In this document: piece by piece, positions 17,935 to 18,019 of the stretch
How the letters are laid out: each line of letters opens with the position of its first letter
Numbering within the stretch: the stretch's first letter is position 1
NCBI GenBank assembly: GCA_001970855.1
Contig: LSSN01001339.1
Coordinates: forward strand, 1 to 18,019
Direction: 5' to 3'
Length of the DNA stretch: 18,019 bases
Source of the DNA: Smittium culicis
Lineage: Eukaryota > Kickxellomycota > Harpellomycetes > Harpellales > Legeriomycetaceae
The notes under the pieces: generated by a model
The model's input: the letters and a program-made list of their open reading frames with translations, nothing else
Told to the model about the DNA's origin: nothing
Databases searched by the model: none
Position numbers and translations under genes: made by a program

Positions 17935-18019
17935 TTGTCCTTGTCCTTGTCCTTGTCCTTGTCCTTGTCCTTGTCCTTGTCCTTGTCCTTGTCCTTGTCC
18001 TTGTCCTTGTCCTTGTCCT
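17935..18019. repeat. (TTGTCC)n hexanucleotide array
   Basis: Just over 14 perfect TTGTCC units run to the window end. The array grows out of the pyrimidine-rich part of copy B; copy A has a single ATTGTCC about 40 nt past its hairpin in the same orientation, a possible seed. The minus strand is GGACAA repeats. Confidence 0.97.

Larger units (their letters stand above)
17817..18019 (+). repeat. Solo-LTR-like repeat, copy B, right part
   Basis: It continues the repeat interrupted at 12412: TAACTAAAATACGAAAGCCTACA aligns with the corresponding part of copy A (AAAATATTAAACCCTACA). A TATA-like TATATAAG (17861-17868), the hairpin at 17872-17905 and a pyrimidine-rich stretch follow, as in copy A. 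From 17935 the sequence is a hexamer array to the window edge. The far terminus is not in the window. Confidence 0.7.

Noticed and set aside
17935..18019. Telomeric repeat
   Set aside because: TTGTCC is unlike known fungal telomere units and arises within a transposable-element copy.

Overview
The window looks like AT-rich nuclear DNA from a fungus. The evidence is the 5' exon of a fungal-type clathrin light chain gene at the left edge (minus strand, GT donor site), long stretches of A/T-dominated DNA with no open frames, and a Ty3/gypsy retrotransposon at the right. High A+T, many homopolymers and abundant Ty3-like elements would suit an early-diverging fungus, for example a Harpellales-like gut fungus. 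That narrower placement is inference with low confidence.

Layout. Positions 1-332 hold the first exon (78 codons) and part of the first intron of clathrin light chain. The DNA behind it (about 470-760) carries five CCAAT pentamers. From about 900 to 12,320 there is a gene-poor desert. It contains an (ATT)n microsatellite (4829-4918), a few GC-richer islands with tRNA-like or decayed coding character (8338-8720, 8798-8865, 9165-9240), a solo-LTR-like repeat on the minus strand (10043-10319, 'copy A'), a G11 run, a weak minus-strand ORF (11019-11228) and a strong hairpin (11514-11549).

The right third is a nested transposon locus. A second copy of the 10-kb repeat ('copy B', plus strand) starts at 12325. 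It is interrupted after 12412 by a complete 5399-bp Ty3/gypsy element (12413-17811, minus strand, 367-bp LTRs, 5-bp target duplication GCAAC) and resumes at 17817. Copy B then runs into a (TTGTCC)n hexamer array that reaches the window end.

The Ty3/gypsy element encodes Gag with a CCHC knuckle, then protease, reverse transcriptase, RNase H and integrase, in the order typical of Metaviridae. Gag and pol lie essentially in one frame. Gag starts inside the 5' LTR and pol stops inside the 3' LTR. Pol is broken by several in-frame stops and by frameshifts at A/T homopolymers, yet the LTRs differ at only one of 367 positions. The primer-binding site abutting the 5' LTR matches not a tRNA 3' end but the anticodon arm of tRNA-Ile, with a C opposite position 34 where inosine would sit. 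This is the most unusual signal in the window.
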